Shown: positions 44,512 through 52,078, counted from the stretch's first letter. The stretch: 64,000 nucleotides of DNA from Acidobacteriota bacterium (GCA_003225555.1 QIAM01000001.1:1-64000), one strand, 5' to 3'. Translations and numbers: made by a program. The notes: generated by a model not told the origin, from the sequence alone.

Positions 44512-44733
44512 ATGAAACTCAAACTCCGTTCGGTTGGTACATCCACTGGTGTTTTGCTGCCGAAGGAAATGCTGGTTCGCCTCAAGGTCAAAAAAGACGA
44601 CAGTCTTTTCGCTGTGGAAACACCCGAAGGCTATCTGCTTACCCCATACGACCCCGAAGTTGAAAGACAGTTGAGTAAGGGTCGGGAGTTCATGGCAAGA
44701 TATCGTGAGACCTTCAAGGCCCTGGCGAAGTGA
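44512..44733 (+). CDS. SpoVT-AbrB domain antitoxin
   Basis: A 73 aa protein with the swapped-hairpin AbrB pattern: LKLRSVGTSTGVLLPKEMLV for strand and turn, then RLKVKKDDSLFAVETPEGYL, and a helical C-terminus (VERQLSKGREFMARYRETFK) that should bind the Doc toxin. CGGAGG lies six bases before ATG 44512. It is coupled to the toxin by an ATGA overlap. Confidence 0.85.
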   Translation: MKLKLRSVGTSTGVLLPKEMLVRLKVKKDDSLFAVETPEGYLLTPYDPEVERQLSKGREFMARYRETFKALAK

Positions 44734-45125
44734 AACGCCCGAAATGGATAGACCCCCGAGCCCTAATCTTGCTGCACGGGGAAACCTTGGCCGAGCACGG
44801 TGGCCTCCCCGGATTGCGCGAAGCGTCGGCCCTCGACGCAACACTCGCCCGGCCGCGCCACCTGCACACTTACGAACCGGAATCGGATCTGGCGCGGTTG
44901 GCGGCCTCATATGGCTTTGGCATCGTACGCAACCATCCTTTCAACGATGGCAACAAACGCCCGGGCTTCCTCGCGATTGGCCTCTTCCTGGCGCGCAACC
45001 GGCGGAAATTAACTGCAAATTCCGTCGAGGCCATCGCCATCATCTGGCGCCTGGCCGAGGGCAAACTCACGGAATTAGAGCTTGCTTCGTGGATCCGACA
45101 AAACAACGAAGCTGCGGACGACTAG
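44730..45125 (+). CDS. doc: Fic/Doc-family toxin
   Basis: A 131 aa Doc-like protein with the Fic motif VRNHPFNDGNKRPGF, which provides the catalytic His and the nucleotide-binding loop; this variant matches Doc kinases (HxFxDGNKR). Doc of phage P1 phosphorylates elongation factor Tu. The opening WIDPRALILLHGETLAEHG and ASALDATLARP are usual for the family. It converges with ftsI, leaving a gap of 42 bp. Confidence 0.9.
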   Translation: MKRPKWIDPRALILLHGETLAEHGGLPGLREASALDATLARPRHLHTYEPESDLARLAASYGFGIVRNHPFNDGNKRPGFLAIGLFLARNRRKLTANSVEAIAIIWRLAEGKLTELELASWIRQNNEAADD

Positions 45126-45167
45126 CGGGACCAGACCCGTGGTTTAGGGGGGCTACCGCTAACGAGA

Positions 45168-47402
45168 TTACCGCCCGAACTGCACCGTGACCCGTGCTCC
45201 GGCGGTCACATGTGTCCCGGCTGCCGGAGACTGCTGCCGCGCCACGCCGCTGCCCACGGCTTCGAGTTCAATCCCAGCATCCTGAGCAGCTTCCACAGCA
45301 CTGCGAACGGTCTTGCCGACAAACGACGGGACCTCGATTCCGCCCTGCTCGACATCCAGGACCACGGTGCCGGTCACAGGGAGCATGGCTTGCACAGACG
45401 CTGCCGCATCCGCTGCGCTCGGAGTTTTCGGCTGGGGCGCTTGCCCCTTGATTCCGATCACGGCTTCGGACGCCGTCTCAGTCTCCCGCATCGCCGCTTG
45501 CATAATTCGTCCGTCGTCCCCGGCGTTCGTGGGGGTGTTCGCCCGCGCCGCACTCGGTTTCGCAGACGCCACCTCCCCCGAGTCTCTATTCACCTCAGCC
45601 GTCTCCAGGGGTTCGCCCAAATGATCCGGCGTCCCCTCTTCCAAATCCCTCTCCTTCGTCTTGGCCGCAGCCAGCAGCCACTGGTGCTGGGGCGCGAGCG
45701 GCAGATCATGCGGCACGTGCAGATATTCCAGCACCTGCTGCGAAATGCGATGGAACACTGGAGCCGCAACCTGCCCGCCCTGGTGCAGTCCCACCGCCGA
45801 ATCCAGAATCACCGCCACCACAACCTGCGGACTGTTCACCGGCGCAAATCCCGCAAACGATCCGATGTACTTCGTCTTCGAATACGCTCCAGTCGCCGGA
45901 TCCACCTTCTGCGCCGTCCCCGTCTTCCCCGCCGCCGAATAGCCTTCCAGAATCGCCTTGCGTCCGGTTCCCTCGAGCACGACTTTTTCCATCATCGAGC
46001 GCATCTGAGCTGCGGTGTAAGAAGAAATCACGCGGCGCGAGTTCGCCTGATGAAACGCCACCGTCTGCGGCGAATTCCTTAAATCAGTATTGGGCGGCAC
46101 GGTGCCCGCAACAATGCGCGGCGCCACCCATATACCGTCATTGGCGAACGTCGACACCAGTCCCGACAGTTGCAGGGGCGAAATGCCAATCTCCTGCCCC
46201 ATGGAAATCGCAGCCATCGAAACCCGCGACCAGCGGCTCACCGGCTTGGTCAGCCCGCGCGTCTCTCCCGGCAGCTCGATCCCGGTTGGCTGGCCGAATC
46301 CAAACGCGCGAATGTATTTGTAGAACCGATCCTCTCCCAGTCGGAGCGCAATCTTGATCGCGCCCACGTCGCTCGACTCCGCCAGCACGCCCCACACCGG
46401 CAGCAACCCATGAGGCTTCGCGTCGCGGATGCGCATCCCGTTGTAAACGATCGCGCCCATCTGGCAGTCAAACACTTCATTCGGATTCGTAACCTTCTCT
46501 TCGAGCGCCGCCGAGATCGTCACCAGCTTGAACGTCGATCCTGGCTCGTACACATAACTCACCGCGCGATTGGTCAGCGCGCCGGGAGTAATCTGTTTCC
46601 GCAGATTCGGATTGAAGGTCGGACGGTTGGCCAGCGCCAAAATCTCTCCCGTATGCGGATTCTCAACAATCACCGTCCCCGCAATCGCACGCGTGTCCGC
46701 GATCGCCTGCTCCAGCTCCTTCTCCGCGATGTACTGAATATTCTTGTCGATCGTCAGGACAAGATTCTCGCCCGGCTCCGGCTGCTGCTCCACGTCAGAG
46801 AACCATTGCCTACGCGCATCCACCGAGATAAACATCTTCCCCGGCTTCCCGCGCAGCTCCTCATCAAAAGCATGTTCGATGCCGCTCTGCCCGGAATCCT
46901 CCATGCCGACAGATCCCAGCACCTGCGCCGCCAGATCGCGCGCCGGATAAAACCGCTTCGGCTCTTTCTGAAAGTGAATACCCTGCAGGCTGAGCGACTT
47001 GATGCGCTCAATCGTCTCATCATTGGCTTTCCGCGCCACCCAGCAGAACGTCTTGTGATTGCGGCAGTCGGCAAGAACAACGTTGTAATCGTCGCCCGTG
47101 ATGCGGGTAACAAGATGAACTGCGGTGGGCAGGTCCCTGACTTCCGTAGGCACGGCAAATGCCGAGTCGACGAGCACCGACATCGCCAACTCGCGCCCCG
47201 CCCGGTCGTAGATCACGCCGCGCTTAGCCGAGAGCGGAATCTCCCGCTGCTGCTGATGCTCCGCCTGCTTCGCGAACCTGCCGTAACTGAAAATCTGCAG
47301 CTGCACCAGCCGTAAGCAGATCGCCAAGCACCAGAACAGAAGCATCGCGCCCAGCAAGTAAAGCCGCGAGTGCTCGCCGAATCTAAAGTCGTTCGTTGCC
47401 AT
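45168..47402 (-). CDS. ftsI: Division-type penicillin-binding protein (FtsI/PBP3) with PASTA domain
   Basis: A septal transpeptidase of 744 aa. An N-terminal membrane anchor (LYLLGAMLLFWCLAICLRLV) is followed by a dimerisation domain (AKRGVIYDRAGRELAMSV), then the penicillin-binding domain: YEPGSTFKLVT with the nucleophilic Ser, AESSDVGAIK in place of SxN, and SAAGKTGTAQK. A C-terminal PASTA repeat (VPSFVGKTVRSAVEAAQDAG) ends the protein. It is the last gene of the mraZ cluster here. The usual next genes (murE, murF, mraY) are missing. Confidence 0.95.
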   Translation of the reverse strand: MATNDFRFGEHSRLYLLGAMLLFWCLAICLRLVQLQIFSYGRFAKQAEHQQQREIPLSAKRGVIYDRAGRELAMSVLVDSAFAVPTEVRDLPTAVHLVTRITGDDYNVVLADCRNHKTFCWVARKANDETIERIKSLSLQGIHFQKEPKRFYPARDLAAQVLGSVGMEDSGQSGIEHAFDEELRGKPGKMFISVDARRQWFSDVEQQPEPGENLVLTIDKNIQYIAEKELEQAIADTRAIAGTVIVENPHTGEILALANRPTFNPNLRKQITPGALTNRAVSYVYEPGSTFKLVTISAALEEKVTNPNEVFDCQMGAIVYNGMRIRDAKPHGLLPVWGVLAESSDVGAIKIALRLGEDRFYKYIRAFGFGQPTGIELPGETRGLTKPVSRWSRVSMAAISMGQEIGISPLQLSGLVSTFANDGIWVAPRIVAGTVPPNTDLRNSPQTVAFHQANSRRVISSYTAAQMRSMMEKVVLEGTGRKAILEGYSAAGKTGTAQKVDPATGAYSKTKYIGSFAGFAPVNSPQVVVAVILDSAVGLHQGGQVAAPVFHRISQQVLEYLHVPHDLPLAPQHQWLLAAAKTKERDLEEGTPDHLGEPLETAEVNRDSGEVASAKPSAARANTPTNAGDDGRIMQAAMRETETASEAVIGIKGQAPQPKTPSAADAAASVQAMLPVTGTVVLDVEQGGIEVPSFVGKTVRSAVEAAQDAGIELEAVGSGVARQQSPAAGTHVTAGARVTVQFGR

Positions 47403-47416
47403 GCGTCTTCTCAGAC

Positions 47417-47518
47417 TTTGTCATTCCGACGAAGCGCAGAGCGCAGAGGAGGAATCTGCTTCCTGCCGCCGCCGACAAACAGCAGATTCCTCGTCGCGTT
47501 CGCTCCTCGAACGACAAG
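47417..47518. repeat. Dispersed repeat, family C, two opposed copies
   Basis: tttgtcattccgacgaag with gaggaatctgct (47417-47460) faces agcagattcctcg with ctcgaacgacaa (47480-47518). The pair forms a large inverted repeat in the 255-bp gap between ftsL and ftsI. The copy at 10117-10147 shares both ends. Confidence 0.65.
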
Positions 47519-47589
47519 ACTTTTGAGATCAAATCACCTAAGACAAACATGGCGGCCCACCGCAAGGCGGACCGCCAAAATAAGATCAT

Positions 47590-47615
47590 GTGGGGACAGC
47601 CGCCCTCGGCTGTCC
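47590..47615. repeat. Dispersed hairpin repeat, family G (copy 1)
   Basis: A 26-bp unit: GTGG followed by a 9-bp perfect stem GGACAGCCG and CGGCTGTCC with loop CCCT. Identical copies occur at 48496, 50615 and, inverted, at 54721. Confidence 0.75.
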
Positions 47616-47657
47616 ATGCCTCGAGCGAAGCTCGGCTGCTATCACAGTACCGGCCTC

Positions 47658-48125
47658 TTATTGCCCCGCCAGCACCGTAATCGGACTCGCGCTAGCCAGC
47701 ACCGGCCCGCTCGCGTCCGCCGACGAAGCATCCATGCGGATCACCTGGCCCGGCACCGGCGGAACCAGCCCCATCCGCCGAGCCATCACATCAATCCGCT
47801 CCGGATCGCGCAACGAAGCATCCTCCAGCTTCAGCGCCCTGTTCATCTCCGTAGCCGCACTCAGCGCACGCTTGTCCGACTCGATCTGGTACCCATACTC
47901 AATCGCCTTGAAATGCTGCCACGCATACATAAAGACGAACAGGAACAGGCAACACAGCGCGGTCGCGAACTGCTTCATCTCGCGATTGCGCCGCGGATCT
48001 TCCACCTTCACCAGCCGCGAGTTATCGATCGCTTTGGCGAAGTAAATCTCCGGCGTCCCCGTCCACAACGTACGCCGCCCCGCCACCGGTCCTGCAATCC
48101 GCATTGCCACCGCTGCTGCTGCCAT
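47658..48125 (-). CDS. ftsL: Cell division protein FtsL-like
   Basis: A 155 aa bitopic membrane protein between rsmH and ftsI, the FtsL position. A cytoplasmic basic region leads to one transmembrane helix (ATALCCLFLFVFMYAWQHFK, about 54-73) and a periplasmic coiled coil (SDKRALSAATEMNRALKLED), then RIDVMARRMGLVPPVPGQVI, a match to the FtsL pattern of conserved Gly and Pro residues. ATG 48125 directly abuts the stop of the small upstream gene. Confidence 0.85.
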   Translation of the reverse strand: MAAAAVAMRIAGPVAGRRTLWTGTPEIYFAKAIDNSRLVKVEDPRRNREMKQFATALCCLFLFVFMYAWQHFKAIEYGYQIESDKRALSAATEMNRALKLEDASLRDPERIDVMARRMGLVPPVPGQVIRMDASSADASGPVLASASPITVLAGQ

Positions 48126-48287
48126 TTATGCCGCTCCCGCGAAAACTTCGTCGCCCTGTATCGAAGGAATCTGCAGCTCATAGAGCCGCTGTAATTCCAT
48201 CACCTCGGAGACCTGCTGCCCGCAAACCGCGCGCTCAGCCCGTTCCACCATCGTCATCAAATCCTGAATCAGTGTGCCCGTGTACAT
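48126..48287 (-). CDS. Small protein (53 aa) between rsmH and ftsL
   Basis: Starts MYTGTLIQDLMTMVERAERA and continues CGQQVSEVMELQRLYELQIP. It is helical, acidic, has no signal peptide and no Cys pair. The stop TAA touches the ftsL ATG. A GAGGG ribosome site precedes ATG 48287. Position, coupling and codon usage suggest a real gene in the division cluster. It may be a short helix-forming partner of FtsL; function unknown. Confidence 0.6.
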   Translation of the reverse strand: MYTGTLIQDLMTMVERAERAVCGQQVSEVMELQRLYELQIPSIQGDEVFAGAA

Positions 48288-48672
48288 GTCCCTCAACCTC
48301 AATTTGGATTCCTACCACGGAACCCGTTAAACCCTGGCTTCGGGCTTCAGCTTTCGGGCTTCGGCTTGCCGGATGTTGTTGAAGCCCGACAGCCGAAGCC
48401 TGAAGCCCGATCTTAAGTGCCCGGCACCGCCATCACAGCTATGCCGGGAGACTCCGGCAGTTTCTCCGGAGCCTAAAAGCTCACCCCAAGCCCATGTGGG
48501 GACAGCCGCCCTCGGCTGTCCAGCCGAGCAAAGCTCGGCTGCCTTTTGGTGGCGCAACGCTTTAAGCGCTGCGATCAAAACCTTACAAAGAACAAGGGCT
48601 TTAGCCCCTGAGGGCGCCCCCAAAACTGTTCGGCCTCGCTGAAGCCCGATAGCCGAAGCCCGAAGCCCGCCT
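48288..48672. other. Repeat-filled gap between the small division gene and rsmH
   Basis: The 385 bp hold two clusters of gcttcgggcttc-type tandem repeats (48340-48420 and 48640-48672), one copy of repeat G (48496-48521) and an imperfect hairpin around 48550-48610 (caacgctttaagcgctgcg, cgggctttagcccctg). No gene or clear promoter was seen. It is unusual for a division cluster to be so open here. Confidence 0.65.
48496..48521. repeat. Dispersed hairpin repeat, family G (copy 2)
   Basis: Identical in sequence and orientation to 47590-47615. Confidence 0.75.
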
Positions 48673-49620
48673 TTAGATCTTCTCCGCCGCCCGCAACTTC
48701 GCGCTGCGTGCCCGCGGATTGCGATCGTTCTCTTCTTCAGTTGCCGTTACCGGCTTCTTGGTCAGCAAACGAAAGTACCTGTCCTTCATCGCACCTTCGC
48801 GGAAGGCATCCTTTACGATGCGATCCTCCAACGAATGAAAGCTGATCACCACCACCCGTCCGCCTGGCTTCAGAATCCGCGGCGCCGCTTCCAGCAGCGC
48901 CTTCAGATCGTCGAGTTCGCGGTTTACGAAGATTCGGAGCGCCTGGAAAGTTCGCGTCGCAGGATGAATTCGCCGTTCTTCCCGATTCATTGGCCGGGCC
49001 GCGGCTGATATCACATCCGCAAGTTGTGCGGTAGTCTGTATCGGCCGCGACCGGACAATGGCTCTGGCGATTCTCCGCGACCTCCTTTCCTCTCCGAATT
49101 CGTAAATCACATCGGCAAGCTCGCGCTCGTCGAGGTGGTTTACCACTTGTTCGGCGGTACGCTCCGACCGCGGATCCATCCGCATGTCCAGAGGCCCATC
49201 CGCCTGAAAACTGAATCCGCGTGCCGCGCTGTCGAGCTGCAAGCTGCTGACTCCGAGGTCGGCCAGCAAACCGTCGATGGTCGTGGGTCGTTGGTCGTTC
49301 GTCAGATCCGCAAACGATCCGTGCCTGAGGTCGACGGTCGGCCAGTCGGTCTGGCCGGAGCCCGAAGCCCGAAGGCTGAAGCCCGCGATTTCAATCGCCG
49401 CCGGATCCTTATCGACCCCAATCAAATGTCCCGGTGCGCCCAGGCGTCTTGCGATTTCGTAACTGTGGCCGCCCAAGCCCACCGTGGCGTCGATATAGGT
49501 CCCGCCACGCCGCACGTTTAAGAAGTCGATCGCTTCTTTTAAAAGAACCGGCGCATGGCGCGCTTCCCTTCCACCACCATGCCCAACCCCCTGAGGGGTG
49601 TCTGTTGAACCCTCGCCCAC
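48673..49620 (-). CDS. rsmH: 16S rRNA (cytosine-1402-N4)-methyltransferase
   Basis: Methylates N4 of C1402 in 16S rRNA; 315 aa. Landmarks are HAPVLLKEAIDFLNVRRGGT, YIDATVGLGGHSYEIARRLG, GVDKDPAAIEIA, DGLLADLGVSSLQLDSAARG, GFSFQADGPLDMRMDP and KPGGRVVVISFHSLEDRIVK. Residues 85-96 (AGFSLRASGSGQ) form an extra loop encoded by a copy of the gcccgaagccc repeat. The GTG start at 49620 shares a base with the mraZ stop. Confidence 0.96.
   Translation of the reverse strand: MGEGSTDTPQGVGHGGGREARHAPVLLKEAIDFLNVRRGGTYIDATVGLGGHSYEIARRLGAPGHLIGVDKDPAAIEIAGFSLRASGSGQTDWPTVDLRHGSFADLTNDQRPTTIDGLLADLGVSSLQLDSAARGFSFQADGPLDMRMDPRSERTAEQVVNHLDERELADVIYEFGEERRSRRIARAIVRSRPIQTTAQLADVISAAARPMNREERRIHPATRTFQALRIFVNRELDDLKALLEAAPRILKPGGRVVVISFHSLEDRIVKDAFREGAMKDRYFRLLTKKPVTATEEENDRNPRARSAKLRAAEKI
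49358..49386. repeat. gcccgaagccc-type repeat inside rsmH
   Basis: gagcccgaagcccgaag followed by ctgaagcccgcg matches the tandem repeats at 48340-48420 and 48640-48672. It codes for FSLRASGSG in frame, at a surface loop after strand 2 of the methyltransferase fold. Confidence 0.65.
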
Positions 49621-50060
49621 TAGATGCCCAATTCGTCGAGCGTCTTCTCATCCTCAGGCGTGAACTTCTCTTCTTGAATCTCTCGTTTGAACAGCTCCAG
49701 GTTCCTGACCACCATGAACGTCAAGTTCCCCAGAACCGCTACCTCGCCCTTGATCTGCCCCGACTCGCGCAGCAACTGCGGCAGCAACAATCGTCCCTGC
49801 CCATCCATCTCTACCTGCTGCCCGTAGTAGTTCGTCCGGTCCAGAAATTTTTTCTTCGTAGGATTGAAATTGGAGAGCCCTGCCAGCTTCTGCTCGATCC
49901 GTTCCCATTCCTCGAAGGGATACACTTGAGCAACCTTCCCATCCAGACTCGTGATGTAGAATTGCTGACCATATTTCTCGTCGATCACCCGCTTGAACTC
50001 GGCAGGGACCTTGAGACGTCCCTTTTCGTCGACCCGAGTTGGATGATTGCCGCGAAACAT
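49620..50060 (-). CDS. mraZ: Transcriptional regulator MraZ
   Basis: A 146 aa AbrB-fold protein that forms rings and represses the division operon in E. coli. The first half has MFRGNHPTRVDEKGRLKVPA and FYITSLDGKVAQVYPFEEWE; the second has YYGQQVEMDGQGRLLLPQLL and GNLTFMVVRNLELFK. The two DxxGR motifs are those used for DNA contact. It is the first gene of the cluster. Three GTGG boxes with ten-base spacing lie upstream (50335-50358). Confidence 0.96.
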   Translation of the reverse strand: MFRGNHPTRVDEKGRLKVPAEFKRVIDEKYGQQFYITSLDGKVAQVYPFEEWERIEQKLAGLSNFNPTKKKFLDRTNYYGQQVEMDGQGRLLLPQLLRESGQIKGEVAVLGNLTFMVVRNLELFKREIQEEKFTPEDEKTLDELGI

Positions 50061-50077
50061 GTTCTTTGTCTTTGCTT

Positions 50078-50117
50078 GTCATCCTGAGGCGACATGCTCT
50101 TCGTCGCCGAAGGATCT
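50078..50117. repeat. Dispersed repeat, family B (in the mraZ leader)
   Basis: Begins gtcatcctgaggcgac and ends cgccgaaggatctgg, with gacgaa/ttcgtc complementarity in the centre. It would form a hairpin in the mraZ mRNA leader. Confidence 0.6.
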
Positions 50118-50334
50118 GGGCGCGCCGTGCGAATCGCCCGCGTTCTTTGCGGGCGAATAAATCGCACGCTTGGCGCGCATCCGTATCGGCTACCGCAACA
50201 ACCAGGGAGGAGGGCAACACCACACAAAATCGGGTCAACTTCGGGCGGTTTGGGCTGTTTATCGTGCTTTTGGGTCGGTTTCCCACCGGCTCCTCGTTAT
50301 CAGCTCCTAACTCCCACGGCCCTTACTGCTCTCA

Positions 50335-50358
50335 CCACTTTCTACCACTTTTGTCCAC
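50335..50358 (-). promoter_or_regulatory. MraZ box: three GTGG repeats at ten-base spacing
   Basis: On the minus strand GTGGA, GTGGT and GTGGT start exactly ten bases apart (CCAC at 50335, 50345 and 50355 on the plus strand). MraZ of E. coli and others binds three or four TGGGN-like repeats at this spacing. The boxes lie directly after the -10 box, covering the expected transcription start. Confidence 0.75.
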
Positions 50359-50386
50359 ATCTTACCCGTAAGTCGTTTATTGTCAA
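50359..50386 (-). promoter_or_regulatory. Promoter of the mraZ cluster
   Basis: On the minus strand TTGACA (50381-50386) and TAAGAT (50359-50364) are 16 bases apart, a near-consensus housekeeping promoter. It is about 300 bp upstream of mraZ. Its -10 box abuts the MraZ repeats, which supports repression by MraZ. Confidence 0.65.
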
Positions 50387-50614
50387 GCAGAAACTGCAAG
50401 GTTGCAGTCCCACTTGGGCACTGATTTCGGAAAGTACGAGGACTTGTGGTTAACTTCGAAAGCCGCCACAAGGGGTTGCGTTTACGCTCTTTATTCCTTC
50501 GCTATTGTTTCGCTAAGATTTCTCTTGACCTCCGCCACTGACGCCGATTTTCTTGTGGAAATTAGCAAACCGGTAAGCAAGACGAGCGATTTCACGGGAG
50601 CCGGGATGGGGTAG

Positions 50615-50640
50615 GTGGGGACAGCCGCCCTCGGCTGTCC
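50615..50640. repeat. Dispersed hairpin repeat, family G (copy 3)
   Basis: Identical to 47590-47615 and in the same orientation. Confidence 0.75.
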
Positions 50641-50791
50641 GGTGGAGCGAAAGCTCCGCAGCTTGCGGGCGCCGCGCCTAAATGAATCAGTTGAGGAGGA
50701 GTCAGGAAGTAACGAAGGGCAACCAACGGACGTAGCCGCCGCTAGCAGGACTTCTCTCAGGGGGAGCGGTCCCCTGAGTCCCTGCCACTTT

Positions 50792-51034
50792 CTATATTGG
50801 ACCCGGTAAAAAACGGCTGACCGTGGAAGCATGCATTGGAAGTCCGACGGCCAGGGCTGCTACCCTATGGACGGAGGCCCTCTTTTCAGACTCCTCCCCC
50901 AAGGGTGTGCGCTTTTTCCTCTCCAGAAGCTCATTAATCTGGCGAACCAGATCGAGCAACTTCTCATGGTCATACTCCCTGGAAGCTTTTTCGCATAAGT
51001 CCCGTAATCGAGGAGCGTCCTCGATATTGACCAT
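50792..51034 (-). CDS. Short helical protein, family Hel-1 (member 2)
   Basis: An 80 aa protein; ATG 51034 has GGAGGTG seven bases upstream. Residues 1-41 read MVNIEDAPRLRDLCEKASRE, then YDHEKLLDLVRQINELLERK, two amphipathic helices. The rest (KRTPLGEESEKRASVHRVAA) is basic and less structured. It shares the helix-turn-helix-like pattern with the products at 5490, 51746, 60846 and 61056. Function unknown; size suggests an oligomeric regulator or a protein-binding module. Confidence 0.7.
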   Translation of the reverse strand: MVNIEDAPRLRDLCEKASREYDHEKLLDLVRQINELLERKKRTPLGEESEKRASVHRVAALAVGLPMHASTVSRFLPGPI

Positions 51035-51229
51035 TGCTATCACCTCCGTAAGTTCCTGTGGCGAAGGGGTTTCAAAGCTGCATATAGAATCTCCGCCAGA
51101 AGTCACGGTTTAAGATTGCAATTCAATGGCACAAACCGGGCGGCGGGAAGAGTGTTTCGCGAAAAACGATGCCCTAAGACAATCGCTGTAGGCATGCCCC
51201 TGAAGCTGTAAGTGTCTCAATTTGAAAAA

Positions 51230-51733
51230 ATGTCGCACCAACTTCAACTTGAGCAGTGGGTCGCGTTTCCTGTCGAGCACGTCTTCCCCTTCTTTTCAAA
51301 GCCACGGAACCTGCCCCGCATCATGCCCGCGCAGAGCGACACCAGAATCGTTCGCCTCGATCGCGTGCTCCCACCCGCGGTTGAAGGTGCGCCCTCGGAA
51401 CTCGCCGCCGGTGTGGGCTCCATCATCGTCACTTCATTCCGGATGTTTCCCCCTCTTCCCGTTCGCACCCAGTGGATCGCACGCATCGTCGAGTTCGAAT
51501 GGAATCATCACTTCGCCGATGTGCAGGACGAGGGCCCCTTCCGGAGCTGGCATCATCGCCACGAGTTCATCGCGCAAACCCAGCACGCCGTCGAAGGCAC
51601 GCTGCTGCGCGACACAGTGGAGTACGAGGTAGGCTTTGGAGTGCTCGGACGAATTGCGAATCAGCTCGTCGTGATTCGCCAGATGCGCCACACTTTCCTG
51701 GCCCGGCAGCGCGTGCTCGAATCACTGCTCTAG
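51230..51733 (+). CDS. SRPBCC-fold (START-like) protein
   Basis: A 167 aa protein of the START/SRPBCC ligand-binding type. It opens QLEQWVAFPVEHVFPFFSKP then RNLPRIMPAQ, the usual first strand and paired helices, and ends with the long helix VIRQMRHTFLARQRVLESLL. Internal HHFADVQDEGPFRSWHHRHE fits the central sheet. Similar proteins are annotated as cell division inhibitor or cyclase-like; ligand unknown. ATG 51230 was chosen over GTG 51212; neither has a strong ribosome site. Confidence 0.8.
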   Translation: MSHQLQLEQWVAFPVEHVFPFFSKPRNLPRIMPAQSDTRIVRLDRVLPPAVEGAPSELAAGVGSIIVTSFRMFPPLPVRTQWIARIVEFEWNHHFADVQDEGPFRSWHHRHEFIAQTQHAVEGTLLRDTVEYEVGFGVLGRIANQLVVIRQMRHTFLARQRVLESLL

Positions 51734-51745
51734 GGCAACAACGAA

Positions 51746-51865
51746 TCAGGACTCGGACTTGTCCGCCGGCGGGACGCTTTCGCCTGACACAAATCCTTTT
51801 CTGACCTCAAGCAATTCGTTCAGTTGCTTGACGATTTCCAGAAACTTCTTGGGATCCGAACGCAA
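51746..51865 (-). pseudogene. Remnant of a Hel-1 family gene (member 3)
   Basis: The minus strand reads SDPKKFLEIVKQLNELLEVR then KGFVSGESVPPADKSES and a stop at 51746. This is the second helix of the family without the first. An in-frame TGA precedes it three codons upstream of the DPKK turn, so the N-terminal half is lost or shifted. Probably a fragment. Confidence 0.5.
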
Positions 51866-51915
51866 TCAGCAGCCACCCTGCGCTGCTGCGTAAGATAGAT
51901 TGACGACTGAAAGCC

Positions 51916-51985
51916 GTAGCGCCGCCGTCTCGGCGGCTGTCCGGAGGGCGTCCTCGCCCGCCGCGCCGAGGGCGAGACGCCCCTT
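51916..51985. repeat. Dispersed repeat, family H (second copy)
   Basis: gtagcgccgccgtctcggcgg with cgtcctcgcccgccgcgccg and gagggcgagacgcccc corresponds to 43081-43158. Its right end is replaced by a family B-like caggctcagggcagg unit. Confidence 0.55.
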
Positions 51986-52078
51986 CGACAGGCTCAGGGC
52001 AGGCTCTCCTAACAGCCGGCAGAGCCTGCCTTGAGCGAAGCCGAAGGGCTGCCAGCGTTACTGTTTTCGATCAAAGGT

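Larger units (their letters stand above)
50061..50791. other. 731-bp region upstream of mraZ
   Basis: Holds a 290-bp mraZ leader with a family B repeat, the MraZ boxes, the mraZ promoter and, beyond it, repeat G and short unassigned frames in which I could not identify a gene. A strong hairpin (cagggggagc, then ggtcccctgag) sits near 50757-50777. Confidence 0.6.
51734..52078. other. Gap with a gene remnant and repeats
   Basis: The 345 bp hold the Hel-1 remnant (51746-51865), repeat H (51916-51985) and an arm-to-arm inverted repeat: ttcgacaggctcagggcaggctct at 51984-52007 faces agagcctgccttgagcgaag at 52022-52041. No further gene was seen. Confidence 0.55.

Noticed and set aside
45168..45590. 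FtsI C-terminal region as a separate protein
   Set aside because: The PASTA domain is in frame with the transpeptidase, and the Ala/Pro-rich linker is usual; it is one protein.
50491..50832. 113-codon minus-strand frame upstream of mraZ
   Set aside because: It reads through repeat G and overlaps the 3' end of the Hel-1 gene; no coherent domain.
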